Shown in pieces: positions 16,331 to 24,992 of a stretch of 64,000 nt of DNA. Made by a program: the position numbers and the translations under genes. A model generated the notes under the pieces. That model had not been told where the DNA came from, did not search any database, and worked only from the letters and a program-made list of their open reading frames with translations. Positions within the stretch are counted from its first letter, which is position 1; every line of letters begins with the position of its first letter. Source of the DNA: Mycobacterium scrofulaceum (GTDB taxonomy: Bacteria; Actinomycetota; Actinomycetes; Mycobacteriales; Mycobacteriaceae); the NCBI RefSeq assembly GCF_002086735.1, contig NZ_MVIJ01000024.1:22471-86470 (forward strand). The letters run 5' to 3'.

Positions 16331-16951
16331 CTAGTTGCAGTAGGTGTAGCCGATGAATTGGGTGCCGCGCGTGTCGCCGCTCGAGTAGTTGGCGAAGTGC
16401 ACCGCCGGCTGCCCGTTGTACTCGGTGTTCACCTTCTGCACGTTCGGCGGGGGGACGCCTTTCGGGAAGGCCAGGACCAGGTCGGCGAAGATCTGCAGGC
16501 CGGACTGGCAGATGGCCTCGCGTCGCGGTGGCTGCGGATTCCAGGCGTGAACGACCACCGGCTCTTTCAGCTGATAACCCGCCGCGCAATTCGGATCGCA
16601 CACCTTGAACACCGCCGTGCCGGTCCCGTCGGCGCCCTGCGGCCCCCACGAGCTCCACGACATGTCTTGTAGCGCAACGGCGACGCTCGCGCAGCCCAGC
16701 ACGTTGAGTCGCTTCGGGCGCTCGATCGGCGGAACGGACAGGTTGTAGCAACCGGGGATGGCAAAGCTCTGCGGTGCCGGCGGCTGGGTCGGTGGCCCAG
16801 CGCTCCTGTCGCCCTCGGCCAGCTTCAGCCCGACGACGGCCAGCACGCCGCCCACCGCGAGTGCCGAGACGATGCCCACCAGGACCAACCGCCCCCGCGG
16901 AATGCGTCGCAACCGGCTCAAGAAAGGAACGTTGCCCCCGCTCACGTTCAC
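16331..16951 (-). CDS. Membrane-anchored exported protein, function unknown
   Basis: A 206-residue protein with a short basic N-terminus (LSRLRRIPRGR), one transmembrane helix (LVLVGIVSALAVGGVLAVVGLKLA) and an exported domain. That domain has paired cysteines (IPGCYNLSVPP, VLGCASVAVALQ, KVCDPNCAAGYQ, AICQSGL) and SSWGPQGADGTGTAVF. This domain pattern recurs in mycobacterial exported proteins of unknown role. The start may be GTG 16951 or GTG 16945. It ends 10 bases from the convergent thiolase stop and is divergent from the CysQ-like gene. Confidence 0.65.
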   Translation of the reverse strand: MNVSGGNVPFLSRLRRIPRGRLVLVGIVSALAVGGVLAVVGLKLAEGDRSAGPPTQPPAPQSFAIPGCYNLSVPPIERPKRLNVLGCASVAVALQDMSWSSWGPQGADGTGTAVFKVCDPNCAAGYQLKEPVVVHAWNPQPPRREAICQSGLQIFADLVLAFPKGVPPPNVQKVNTEYNGQPAVHFANYSSGDTRGTQFIGYTYCN

Positions 16952-17042
16952 CAGATTACGGCCGCCCGCCTCTTTTCGGGGGCGGTGCCCACCGGCGTCT
17001 ACTCCTAGGGTAAAGTTGGTCAACACTGCCAACTTAAGGGAT

Positions 17043-17789
17043 GTGATCGCCTTGCAGCTGACTGATGACCACGACCTGGCCGCGCGGTTGGCCACCGACG
17101 CCGGGCGGCTGTTGCTCACGGTGCGGGACGAGTTCGCCGGCGCGGATGCGAAAGAGCGGAAAGCCGCGGGGGACAAGCGATCCCACGACTTTCTGATGGC
17201 GGCTCTTGCCGACGAGCGACCCGAGGACGCGGTGCTGTCCGAGGAGGGCATCGACGATCCGGTCCGGTTGCGTGCCCAGCGGGTGTGGATTGTCGACCCG
17301 CTCGACGGGACGCGGGAATTCTCCGAGCTGGGCCGCGACGACTGGGCCGTGCACGTCGCGCTGTGGGAGGGCGGTGAGCTGGTTGCCGGCGCGGTGGCGC
17401 TGCCGGCGCAGGGCATCACCCTGGCCACGCCCGAAGTCGCTTCGCCCCCCGCGGCTCCGGGCAAGCCACGCATCGTGGTGTCGCGCACCCGGCCGCCGGC
17501 CATCGCCCTGACCGTCCGCGACGCCCTCGACGGCGTGCTGGTGGAAATGGGCTCGGCCGGAGCCAAGGTGGCCTCGGTCGTCCAGGGGGTGTCCGACGTG
17601 TACGTGCACGCCGGCGGCCAATTCGAATGGGACTCGGCCGCCCCGGTGGCCGTGGCCCGGGCCGCCGGTCTGCATACCTCGCGCATCGACGGGTCCCCGC
17701 TGGTCTACAACCAGCCGGACCCGAAGTTGCCGGACTTGGTGGTGTGCCGGCCCGAGCTGGCCGAAGCAGTCCTCGCGGTCACCGGCTGA
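17043..17789 (+). CDS. CysQ-like 3'-phosphoadenosine phosphatase (IMPase superfamily)
   Basis: A 248-residue Mg2+-dependent, Li+-sensitive phosphatase family member. The metal-binding motifs are all present: SEE in DAVLSEEGIDD, WIVDPLDGTREF, and GGQFEWDSAAPVAVARAAGLH near the C-terminus. DDWAVHVALWEGGELVAGAVALPAQG matches mycobacterial CysQ closely, and the TREF after DPLDGT favours PAP/PAPS phosphatase over inositol-phosphate phosphatase. CysQ recycles 3'-phosphoadenosine made in sulfation and sulfate assimilation, fitting the cysteine genes at 60-63 kb, though those are not adjacent. The start is uncertain: GTG 17043 is chosen, and TTG 17052 is better spaced from AAGGGA. Confidence 0.8.
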   Translation: MIALQLTDDHDLAARLATDAGRLLLTVRDEFAGADAKERKAAGDKRSHDFLMAALADERPEDAVLSEEGIDDPVRLRAQRVWIVDPLDGTREFSELGRDDWAVHVALWEGGELVAGAVALPAQGITLATPEVASPPAAPGKPRIVVSRTRPPAIALTVRDALDGVLVEMGSAGAKVASVVQGVSDVYVHAGGQFEWDSAAPVAVARAAGLHTSRIDGSPLVYNQPDPKLPDLVVCRPELAEAVLAVTG

Positions 17790-17827
17790 CATTCAAGCTT
17801 TCCGCGGCGCGCTCGCTGGCGCGAAAA

Positions 17828-17874
17828 TGTAGTGAAACCCCTGATGTGACGGATGCTCCCGGGCCATAGCGTCG
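17828..17874 (+). promoter_or_regulatory. Shared upstream motif, copy 2
   Basis: TGTAGTGAAACCCCTGATG (17828-17846) is identical to the block at 14015 and is followed after 19 bases by ATAGCGTCG. It lies 39 bases before the start codon of the secreted protein at 17913. Conservation of both blocks, while the spacer sequence differs, indicates a functional site rather than a recent duplication. Confidence 0.45.
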
Positions 17875-17912
17875 AATCTCGCAACGCTTACTCGCCGGAG
17901 AGGAATCCGAAC

Positions 17913-18590
17913 GTGTTCAGGGGTCAAGCCGTGGCGGCCGGTCTGTCTTTGTCTGCGGTCATCGGCGCAATTGCGGTGGGCGTTCCGGCGCTGGCACCCG
18001 CCGACGGCGGATGCCCCAACGATCTCGTCCCCCGCAACGCGCGGCCGGGTGATCAGGTGTGCGTTACCAAACAAGTGGCCGCTGAAATCGCACAGGAGAA
18101 CGCCAACGCTGCCAACCTCCGCGAGCCGAACGGGGGAGCATACGGGCCCCAGACCTGCAAATCGGGATATGTCTGGCGCGAGGCATTCGACGGGGATGCG
18201 GTGTGCGTCCTTCCACAGCGCCGCCAAGAAACGTGGAACGAGAATGCCGGGGCGGGGCACGGTCCCACCGGCGGGAATCCGTATGGGACCAGACCGCCCG
18301 ACGTGACCCATCCCAACGTCCCGGTTGTTCCATTAGGGCCGAGCCAGCCGGTAGGCACCCCGCCCCTGCCGACCCCGGGGGCTCCACCGCCGGGGTCGCC
18401 CGGGCAATCACACCCGCCGGCGCCCGGCGCAACCACTCCCAATGCTCCGCCGAACAACGGAACCACCCCACGCCCGACGAACGACGTCACGACGCCATTC
18501 CCGAGTCCCACGGCAACCACGACCCAACCGCCCTCGACGACGACGAAGAAGCCGGCGTGCGACCCCAAGGTCGATGTATGTGTCAACTAG
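17913..18590 (+). CDS. Secreted two-repeat Cys protein with Pro/Thr-rich tail
   Basis: A 225-residue exported protein. GTG 17913 with GGAGAGGA about 9 bases upstream gives a signal peptide (VFRGQAVAAGLSLSAVIGAIAVGVPALAPADGG). Two related units follow: CPNDLVPRNARPGDQVCVTK...ENANA and CKSGYVWREAFDGDAVCVLP...ENAGA, each with one Cys pair around a (R/F)xGDxVCV core. The last 100 residues are Pro/Thr/Ser-rich and end with CDPKVDVCVN. The VWREAFxGDxVCV unit is common in actinobacterial exported proteins of unknown role. It overlaps the next lipoprotein gene by 11 bases. Confidence 0.7.
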   Translation: MFRGQAVAAGLSLSAVIGAIAVGVPALAPADGGCPNDLVPRNARPGDQVCVTKQVAAEIAQENANAANLREPNGGAYGPQTCKSGYVWREAFDGDAVCVLPQRRQETWNENAGAGHGPTGGNPYGTRPPDVTHPNVPVVPLGPSQPVGTPPLPTPGAPPPGSPGQSHPPAPGATTPNAPPNNGTTPRPTNDVTTPFPSPTATTTQPPSTTTKKPACDPKVDVCVN

Positions 18591-19098
18591 CCCCCGCGGA
18601 TCAAGGTCAAAAACATTGGGCTATAGAAAAGTCGGTCTAAATGTTGTCGGCGGGATTTTGGCTGTGACCGTCACCGTCGTTGGATGTGTGCGGGGCGGTA
18701 CGCCCGGGGGCTACAGCCTGATCTCCACGTCCACCGCACCGGCGCCGCCCGCGATTCCGTTGACACCGAACGCCCAAGGGTACGTGCGTGTGGAAACAAA
18801 GTCGGGATCAATTGGCTGTTCGGTCAATACCGAACTTGTTGCCTGCCAGACCGCGGCGAACAACTGGCCGACAACCCAGGGTGGGCGGCACTACCATGCC
18901 GTCAGCGTCACATCTGATGGCCGATTACATTGGGTCGAAGCCGATCTCGGCGCCCTCGAGGGTCGCGTAACACTCGATTTCCAGTCCTACACCGCACAGG
19001 GATGGACGATCGTCGCAACCCCTGACAACACGAAATTCACCAACGACCGCAGCGGCCACGGCATGTCCGTCAGCGATCAAAGCGTGGCACCGTTCTGA
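18580..19098 (+). CDS. Lipoprotein of the GYVRVETKSG family, function unknown
   Basis: A 172-residue lipoprotein. The basic n-region (RGSRSKTLGYRK), hydrophobic core and lipobox VVGC (Cys36) are followed by a compact domain with a Cys pair (GSIGCSVNTELVACQTA) and WPTTQGGRHYHAVSVTSDGRLHWVEADLG. GTG 18580, nine bases after AAGG, is preferred; ATG 18574 and TTG 18616 are in frame. Because the start lies inside the preceding gene, the two are probably one transcript. This domain occurs in several mycobacterial lipoproteins without known function. Confidence 0.68.
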   Translation: MSTSPRGSRSKTLGYRKVGLNVVGGILAVTVTVVGCVRGGTPGGYSLISTSTAPAPPAIPLTPNAQGYVRVETKSGSIGCSVNTELVACQTAANNWPTTQGGRHYHAVSVTSDGRLHWVEADLGALEGRVTLDFQSYTAQGWTIVATPDNTKFTNDRSGHGMSVSDQSVAPF

Positions 19099-19116
19099 AC
19101 ATCGAGGCTTCCGAAA

Positions 19117-19164
19117 GTATAGGGGCAACCCTGATTCAGCGACCGAAGCGTGACAGTAACGTCG
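19117..19164 (+). promoter_or_regulatory. Shared upstream motif, degenerate copy 3
   Basis: GTATAGGGGCAACCCTGATT (19117-19136) followed by AGTAACGTCG resembles the two better copies at 14015 and 17828 in the CCCTGAT core, the spacing and the final GTCG. It lies 23 bases before the start codon at 19187. The match is partial, so this copy is less certain. Confidence 0.3.
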
Positions 19165-19186
19165 GGAACAAGCGTTAGGAGTCCTC

Positions 19187-19708
19187 ATGACGAATGTCAA
19201 GCATCTGGTGCTGGTGATGGTGGCGGGGTGCGCGGTGGCGAGTTGTCAGTCGCACGCGGGCACCGCGAGTGGTCAGCAAGGCGGTTCGGCCGGCGCAGCC
19301 CCCAGCGAACGTGCGACCGCCAAACCGATCGATGCATGCTCCATGCTGTCACCGCAAGACATTTCGGGACTCTTGGGCGTGACCGTTCAAGGCACGTCGA
19401 CCGGCAAGGATCCGCAGATGGGTGACTGCTCCTGGGAGAACCCCGCGACGATGGAGTCGATATCACTTCAAATCAGCAATCCCGGTACGGCGCGTAATAA
19501 CACACTGCCCCCGCCGGAGGCCGGCTTCCCGGACCCGTCGAAGCCCGGACCTGACGGCATGCGCCTGCTGGGCGGCGGCCAAGTCGAGTTCGCAGCGGGC
19601 AATAGAGTGAACACCGTCCAGGTTGCAGTACTGAAACTTTCGTCCGACCAGGCCAATTCGGCCGCCATCGATCTCGCGCGAAAGATCAGTCCGCAGGTGC
19701 CTACGTAG
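19187..19708 (+). CDS. DUF3558-like lipoprotein
   Basis: A 173-residue lipoprotein. The N-terminus MTNVKHLVLVMVAGCAVASCQ offers a lipobox at Cys20 (VASC) or Cys15. The mature part begins with a Ser/Gly-rich linker and then DACSMLSPQDISGLLGVTVQG, GDCSWENPATMESISLQIS and a C-terminal helix, the DUF3558 arrangement with one Cys pair. Such proteins are cell-envelope lipoproteins of unknown role in mycobacteria. GGAG precedes the ATG. Confidence 0.72.
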   Translation: MTNVKHLVLVMVAGCAVASCQSHAGTASGQQGGSAGAAPSERATAKPIDACSMLSPQDISGLLGVTVQGTSTGKDPQMGDCSWENPATMESISLQISNPGTARNNTLPPPEAGFPDPSKPGPDGMRLLGGGQVEFAAGNRVNTVQVAVLKLSSDQANSAAIDLARKISPQVPT

Positions 19709-19719
19709 GAATCGGGCGA

Positions 19720-20016
19720 TCAACAATCGAGGGTGCGCGCCCACCCGACGGCGATGCTGATCCGTTCCGCAGGCGCACCAGCGTCGTCGCAGACCTGTGC
19801 AACGGTCTCGGCCGATTCGGCTGCGAAGATGCCGAAAGCGTAGTCGTCGTCCGGTACGGCCATCGCCACCAACAATCGGATCGGCTCACCGCGGGCCGAG
19901 ATCGAAGCGGCGCCGTCATTGAGACGGCCAGCGGTCTCGCCGATAGAGTGCCCTGGCGCGCGCGGGCCATACCACTCGACGAAGAACCGCTCCGCTTCCG
20001 CGTCCATGAGACCCAT
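19720..20016 (-). CDS. Small DUF4242-like ferredoxin-fold protein
   Basis: A 98-residue soluble protein. The pattern FFVEWYGPRAPG...GEPIRLLVAMAVPDDDYAFGIFAAESAETVAQVCDDAGAPAERI corresponds to the beta-alpha-beta layout of DUF4242 proteins (ERYLPG...VRYLxSxFVPEDE-CF-LFEA-S---V---N--AG). It directly follows the large LAL regulator on the same strand (47-base gap), so it may be co-expressed and serve as a small-molecule binding partner. A second ATG nine bases downstream is also possible. The family match is from memory of the pattern, so moderate. Confidence 0.55.
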   Translation of the reverse strand: MGLMDAEAERFFVEWYGPRAPGHSIGETAGRLNDGAASISARGEPIRLLVAMAVPDDDYAFGIFAAESAETVAQVCDDAGAPAERISIAVGWARTLDC

Positions 20017-20062
20017 CGCCTCACGCTATCGATCCCCACCCCGGCTGACATCAGGGATTTTC

Positions 20063-22831
20063 CTACTGTTTGGGTGATGCTGGATCCTTCGCGGATTCGA
20101 GTGCTCGGTAGAGCTCCATGCGGGAGCGGATGTTGAGTTTGCGGTAGATGCGGCTGAGGTTGACTTCGACGGTCTTGGGGCTGATGAACAGTGCGGCGGC
20201 AATGTCGCGGTTGGTCATGCCTGACACCGCCAGCTCGGCGGCGCGTTGTTCGGACGGAGTGAGTCCCTCGGCCCGGCGCCTGCCGGACATGCCGCGTGCC
20301 AGTTCGGCTTTGACGCGCTCGGCCCACACGGCGGTCCCGAGTTCTTCGAAGGTGTGTAGCGCTTCGTGCAGTGTCGCCGCCGCGACATCGCGGTGGCGCT
20401 GGCGTCGTTGGAGTTGACCGAGCAGTAGTTGGGTGCGGGCGTGTTCAAAAGCCATGGGCAGGCGCTCGTGTTCGGTCAGTGCGCGTTCGGCGGTGGCGGT
20501 GGCCGCTTCCAGGTCACCGAGTCCGGCGAGCAGCATCGCGCGGCAGCGCGCGCCCACCGCCAGCATCCACGGGCGATCGAGGCGACGACCGTTACGCTCG
20601 AGGGCGTCGATCAGCGGCTCGGCGTCGTCGAGGCGGCCCAGGCTGATCATCGCCTCGACGGCATCAGGAACGAAGGACGCGGCGACGATTTCAGTCGAAT
20701 TCGGCGCCCCCTCGAAGGCGGAGAGCAGCGGCCGCAGCGTGTTAAGCGCTGCAGCGTAATTGCCTAGCGAAACCTCTAGAAATCCCAACGCGGTGATCGC
20801 CCACTGGACCGCACGGAATGTTCCGCTTCGTTGGCTGGCCGCAAGTGCATCAGCGACGTCGTGTCGGGCCTCGGATTCATGCCCGGCATAGGCGGCAAGC
20901 CAGGCGCGGGCGGTGAGGGCCGCGATATGCGCCAGATCGCTGCCTAGTTGCAGCGCAATTTCCATGGTGTTCTCGGCAACCAGGCGGGCTTCAGCGACCT
21001 CGCCCAGCCAGCACTCGACCAGAAAGCCATGGAATGCCGGAAAGATCAGCTCTCCTTCTTCGCCGTTCTCGATGGCATCCCGCCGGATGGACCGCAGCTC
21101 CGCGCGCGCCTGTTCGAGCTGGCCCGTAAACGCCAGCAGCAGCGCGTTCTGCACCCGCGGGCGCAAGGGCATTGGCGCATAGGAGGCGTCGTCGGCCAAC
21201 TCGAGTGCCCGTCGCATCGTGGCTTCGTCGAAGCCGTCGCCATTGAGGAAATGCATCAGTACGCGCATACTCAGCGCCTGACTCAGCGGTTGCGGTTCCC
21301 CGAGCCGTTCGGCGCATGTGACAGCGTCGTCGGCAGCCGGCACGGCCTCGTTCAGTCGGCCCGCGTTGAATAACGCATACGACAACGTCACCAACACCGG
21401 CACGCGCAGCTCGAGCCTGTTGCCCACCTCATCGAGTGCGCGCTGCAACAGGCCGGCCGCCTCGATGAAACCGTCGTCATACAGCCGCACAATGGCCAGC
21501 AGGCTCAAGGCTTCCGCTCGTAGACTTCCGGATGCCAATCGCCGGATGGTCGTTTCGAGCAGCTGACGGGCATGCTGGGGATCGCTGGCGAAGAAATAGC
21601 ACCGCGCGCAGCGGATCTGGCGCTCGGGGGTGTCGCCGCCGCGACTTATTGCCAGTTCGAGCAGTTCGGCGGCGGCCGCGGGGGCTCCCCTGCTACGGGC
21701 GATCTCGGCGGCAGCGTCGAGGGCTTCCATCGTTTGCGGCTGGCCCGTCGCATCGGATAGGGCGAGGTGCCGCGCGTGCAGTTCGGGTTCGGCGACGAGC
21801 TCGGCCAGGCGGCGGTGCATCGCGCGGCGCCGTCGCGGCTCTGCACCCGTGTAAACGGCGTGGGCCAGTAGCGGGTGGGTGAACCGCAGGCGGTTGCCGT
21901 CGATAGCTACGACTGCGTGATTTTCGGCCTCGCCGAGCAATTCCACGACGCGATCCGGCGCCGTGTCGATTGCTTGAGCGACCAGCTGCACCGTCGGGTC
22001 GGGGAGGCTGGCCATGGCGAGCAGCGCGTCTTCAGCTCCTGCGCCGGCCCGACCGATTCGCGAGCTCACCAGATCGCTGAGGCTACTCGGCAAGCTCAAT
22101 TCGGTAGTGCGGCGATCAGTCTCGACTTCGCGGGCGAGTTCCAAGGCGAAAAATGGGTTTCCACCGGAAATTTCGTGAATACGCAACAGCATGGGGCGGG
22201 CTAGCGAGCTACCCAGTCGCAGCATGACAAGCTGATGTAGTTCCCCGACTGTCAACGGCTGCAGTAGAATTCGGCTAGTCGCGTCCGGACCTGGAAGTTG
22301 CACCCGCGGCGCCGTACCATCGGTCCGTGTCGTGCACAACAACGCCGCACCGGTCGGAAGCCTCCGCGCCGCGAACGACACGACGTTGGCGCTGGACGTA
22401 TCGAGCCACTGAAGGTCGTCGATCGCGATCAGCACCGGTCCTTCGGCAGCGAGCCGGTCGATGACGGCCAGGAAAGCCGCAGCCACCGCCCGCGGATCAG
22501 TGTTTCGCGCGTCATCGCGCCGGCGCAGCAGGGCGACATCCAAGCCCTCCCGCTGCGGCGCCGGCAAGTGGGCCCATATCGACTCGTCGACATCGCTGAG
22601 CAGATCGGCCAGGGCGGTGTAGGCCAGGACCGATTCGGCGGCGGCCGCGCGGCTGGTGAGCACGCGGAATCCGCGATCGCCGGCGCGCCCCACCGCATCC
22701 AGCCACAGCGTCGTCTTTCCGATGCCGGGATCGCCGGCAATGACCATGGCGCACGGCTGTTGGGCCGCCGAATCGAGGAATTCGACGAGAGCCCGCTCTT
22801 CCGCCTGCCGACTTACGATTCGCTCCGACAT
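20063..22831 (-). CDS. LAL-family LuxR regulator with AAA/NACHT-type ATPase
   Basis: A 922-residue transcription regulator. The N-terminal ATPase has Walker A GDPGIGKTT (residues 33-41) and Walker B PVLIAIDDLQWLD. A long helical TPR-like region follows (about 330-840), and the protein ends in a LuxR/GerE helix-turn-helix (LTPSEQRAAELAVSGMTNRDIAAALFISPKTVEVNLSRIYRKL). LAL proteins couple ligand and ATP binding to transcription activation. The start is the ATG giving MSERIVSRQAEERALVEF; upstream codons lack a ribosome site. It precedes the DUF4242-like gene and is separated by about 220 featureless bases from the catabolic cluster, which it could regulate, though a TetR is present there. Confidence 0.85.
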   Translation of the reverse strand: MSERIVSRQAEERALVEFLDSAAQQPCAMVIAGDPGIGKTTLWLDAVGRAGDRGFRVLTSRAAAAESVLAYTALADLLSDVDESIWAHLPAPQREGLDVALLRRRDDARNTDPRAVAAAFLAVIDRLAAEGPVLIAIDDLQWLDTSSANVVSFAARRLPTGAALLCTTRTDGTAPRVQLPGPDATSRILLQPLTVGELHQLVMLRLGSSLARPMLLRIHEISGGNPFFALELAREVETDRRTTELSLPSSLSDLVSSRIGRAGAGAEDALLAMASLPDPTVQLVAQAIDTAPDRVVELLGEAENHAVVAIDGNRLRFTHPLLAHAVYTGAEPRRRRAMHRRLAELVAEPELHARHLALSDATGQPQTMEALDAAAEIARSRGAPAAAAELLELAISRGGDTPERQIRCARCYFFASDPQHARQLLETTIRRLASGSLRAEALSLLAIVRLYDDGFIEAAGLLQRALDEVGNRLELRVPVLVTLSYALFNAGRLNEAVPAADDAVTCAERLGEPQPLSQALSMRVLMHFLNGDGFDEATMRRALELADDASYAPMPLRPRVQNALLLAFTGQLEQARAELRSIRRDAIENGEEGELIFPAFHGFLVECWLGEVAEARLVAENTMEIALQLGSDLAHIAALTARAWLAAYAGHESEARHDVADALAASQRSGTFRAVQWAITALGFLEVSLGNYAAALNTLRPLLSAFEGAPNSTEIVAASFVPDAVEAMISLGRLDDAEPLIDALERNGRRLDRPWMLAVGARCRAMLLAGLGDLEAATATAERALTEHERLPMAFEHARTQLLLGQLQRRQRHRDVAAATLHEALHTFEELGTAVWAERVKAELARGMSGRRRAEGLTPSEQRAAELAVSGMTNRDIAAALFISPKTVEVNLSRIYRKLNIRSRMELYRALESAKDPASPKQ

Positions 22832-23049
22832 CGTTGCCCCGTGCCCGGCCTTCAGATGGCCACGTCGGCATGGGTGCAATCAGCACGCACGAACCGTGTG
22901 CACATGTGTTCCCCGTATGAGATTGCTTTGAACAGTTAACTAGCCTATTCAAGCTGTGCGAAAGTGCCTACTCATTTCCCCAATCTGGGGAGTTGCTGGA
23001 GGTTAGCTGTATGCCGAGGCCGTCCTGGCCGTGACGCGCTGACCGTGGC

Positions 23050-24060
23050 TCAGCCGGCGCCGGTGAGGTCGAGGGCGATGTCGACGAGCAAGTCTTCCTG
23101 ACCGCCGACCAATCCCCGCCGGCCGGCCTCTTCGAGCAGCGTGCGGGCGTCGACGCCAAAACGGGCGGCGGCGGCCTCCGCGTGCCGCAGGAAGCTCGAG
23201 TACACCCCCGCGTAGCCCAGCGTCAGGGTCTCGCGGTCGACCCGGACGGGCCGGTCCTGCAGGGGACGGACGAGGTCGTCGGCCGCGTCCTCAAGCCGGT
23301 GCAGGTCGCAGCCGTGGCTCCAGCCCAGCCGGCAGGCCGCGGCGATGAACACCTCGAGCGGCGCGTTGCCGGCGCCGGCGCCCATGCCCGCTAAGGAGGC
23401 GTCGACCCGATGCGCGCCGTGCTCGACGGCGGCGATGGAGTTGGCGACGCCCAGCGACAAGTTGTGGTGCGCGTGGATGCCTATTTCGGTTGCGGGCAGC
23501 AGTGTTTGACGCAGGGCGTCGACTCGGTCCCCGACATCGCGCATCGTCATGGCGCCGCCGGAGTCGACGACGTAGACGCACGTGGCGCCGTATCCCTCCA
23601 GGAGCTTGGCCTGGGCGGCCAGCCGCTCGGGCGTGGTCAGGTGGCTCATCATCAGGAAGCCGACGGCTTCCATGCCGATATCACGCGCAGCGGAGATGTA
23701 CGGGGCCGCCACGTCCGCCTCGGTGCAGTGGGTGCCCACGCGCACGACGGTCGCGCCCGCGCGGTGGGCGTCCCTGAGGTTGCGCAGCGTGCCCACGCCG
23801 GGCAGCAGCAGGGTCGCGACCTTGGCGTGCTCGACGGCCGCGGCCACCGCCTCGATCCATTCGCGATCCGTGTTCGCGCCGAACCCGTACACGCAGCTGG
23901 AACCGGACAGCCCGTCGCCGTGGGCGACTTCGATCGAGTCGACTCCGGCGGCGTCGAGCGCGCGGGCGATCGTGGTCGCCTGTTCGATGCTGTACTGGTG
24001 CCGTACCGCGTGCATGCCGTCGCGCAGGGTCACGTCGCTGACGTAGACGCGGTGGGTCAC
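23050..24060 (-). CDS. 4-hydroxy-2-oxovalerate aldolase (DmpG/HsaF family)
   Basis: A 336-residue class II aldolase that cleaves 4-hydroxy-2-oxoacids into pyruvate and an aldehyde. Motifs are VYVSDVTLRDGMHAVRHQY (catalytic Arg and metal-binding Asp), IEVAHGDGL, LLLPGVGT and GIHAHHNLSLGVANSIAAVEHGAHRVDASLAGMGAGAGNAPLE, whose HxH supplies Mn2+ ligands. In this family it forms a channeling complex with the acylating acetaldehyde dehydrogenase encoded immediately upstream. The GTG start overlaps the stop of that gene (GTGA). It is the last gene of the tetR-dehydrogenase-aldolase operon. Confidence 0.93.
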   Translation of the reverse strand: MTHRVYVSDVTLRDGMHAVRHQYSIEQATTIARALDAAGVDSIEVAHGDGLSGSSCVYGFGANTDREWIEAVAAAVEHAKVATLLLPGVGTLRNLRDAHRAGATVVRVGTHCTEADVAAPYISAARDIGMEAVGFLMMSHLTTPERLAAQAKLLEGYGATCVYVVDSGGAMTMRDVGDRVDALRQTLLPATEIGIHAHHNLSLGVANSIAAVEHGAHRVDASLAGMGAGAGNAPLEVFIAAACRLGWSHGCDLHRLEDAADDLVRPLQDRPVRVDRETLTLGYAGVYSSFLRHAEAAAARFGVDARTLLEEAGRRGLVGGQEDLLVDIALDLTGAG

Positions 24061-24992
24061 GTTCTCGCCCGGGCGGTTTCGTGTAGGGCGATACGCTCGG
24101 CGCTGGCCTTGGCGGCGGACGTCATGATGTCGAGGTTCCCGGCGTAGGCGGGCAGGTAGTGCGCGGAGCCCGCGACTTCGAGCAGCACCGTGACCCGGGT
24201 GCCGATGAACTTCCCGGTCTCGGGGAGGTAGAGCGGGTGGTGGTGGTCGAACACCTGGAACTGCACGCCTTGTTTGAGGCGGTAGCCGGGCACGTACGCG
24301 CAGACCCGGTCGATCATGTCGAGAATGTCCGCCTCGATCGCGCGGTGGTCGACGTCTCCGTCGACGAGGCAGTACACCGTGTTGCGCATCAGCACCGGGG
24401 GATCGGCGGGATTGAGGACGATCACCGCCTTGCCGCGCCGCGCGCCGCCGACGACTTGCAGTGCGGTGGCGGTGGTTTCGACGAACTCGTCGATGCTGGC
24501 ACGGGTGCCCGGGCCAGCGGATCTCGCCGAGATGGACGAGACGATCTCGGCGTAGGAGACGATTCCGGACTTGGCGACGGCGGCGACGATCGGAACGGTC
24601 GCCTGTCCGCCGCAGGTCACCATGTTGAGGTTGGGCGCGTCGAGGTGGTCGTCGAGGTTGACCACCGGGACGCAGAACGGGCCGATCGATGCGGGGGTGA
24701 GGTCGATCATCCGTATGCCCTTGTCCCGCAGGGCAGCCCAATTGGCGCGATGCGCGGGGGCCGAGGTGGCGTCGAACACCAGCCCGACGTCGGCGAACTC
24801 CGGCATGCCCAGCAGCCCGTCGACGCCGTCCGCGGTGACGGGCACGCCCATTCGTCGGGCTCGCGCCAGCCCGTCCGAGCTCGGGTCGATGCCGACCATG
24901 GCACCCACCGTGAGCGGGCCGTCGTCGCGCAGGATCTTGAGCATCAGGTCGGTGCCGATGTTGCCCGAGCCGATGATCGCCACCGAGGTCAT
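24057..24992 (-). CDS. Acetaldehyde dehydrogenase, acylating (DmpF/HsaG family)
   Basis: A 311-residue NAD+- and CoA-dependent dehydrogenase converting the aldehyde from the aldolase to acetyl-CoA or propionyl-CoA. The Rossmann motif is VAIIGSGNIGTDLM at the N-terminus, the catalytic Cys127 lies in NLNMVTCGGQAT, and the C-terminal half contains VFDHHHPLYLPETGKFIGTRVTVLLEVAGSAHYLPAYAGNLDIMT. It overlaps its neighbours by four bases on both sides (ATGA with tetR, GTGA with the aldolase). It acts in the last step of meta-cleavage degradation. Confidence 0.93.
   Translation of the reverse strand: MTSVAIIGSGNIGTDLMLKILRDDGPLTVGAMVGIDPSSDGLARARRMGVPVTADGVDGLLGMPEFADVGLVFDATSAPAHRANWAALRDKGIRMIDLTPASIGPFCVPVVNLDDHLDAPNLNMVTCGGQATVPIVAAVAKSGIVSYAEIVSSISARSAGPGTRASIDEFVETTATALQVVGGARRGKAVIVLNPADPPVLMRNTVYCLVDGDVDHRAIEADILDMIDRVCAYVPGYRLKQGVQFQVFDHHHPLYLPETGKFIGTRVTVLLEVAGSAHYLPAYAGNLDIMTSAAKASAERIALHETARART

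Noticed and set aside
17043..17789. CysQ-like gene as part of the sulfur operon regulon
   Set aside because: It is 40 kb away and has no copy of the TTGTG-N4-CACAA composite site upstream.
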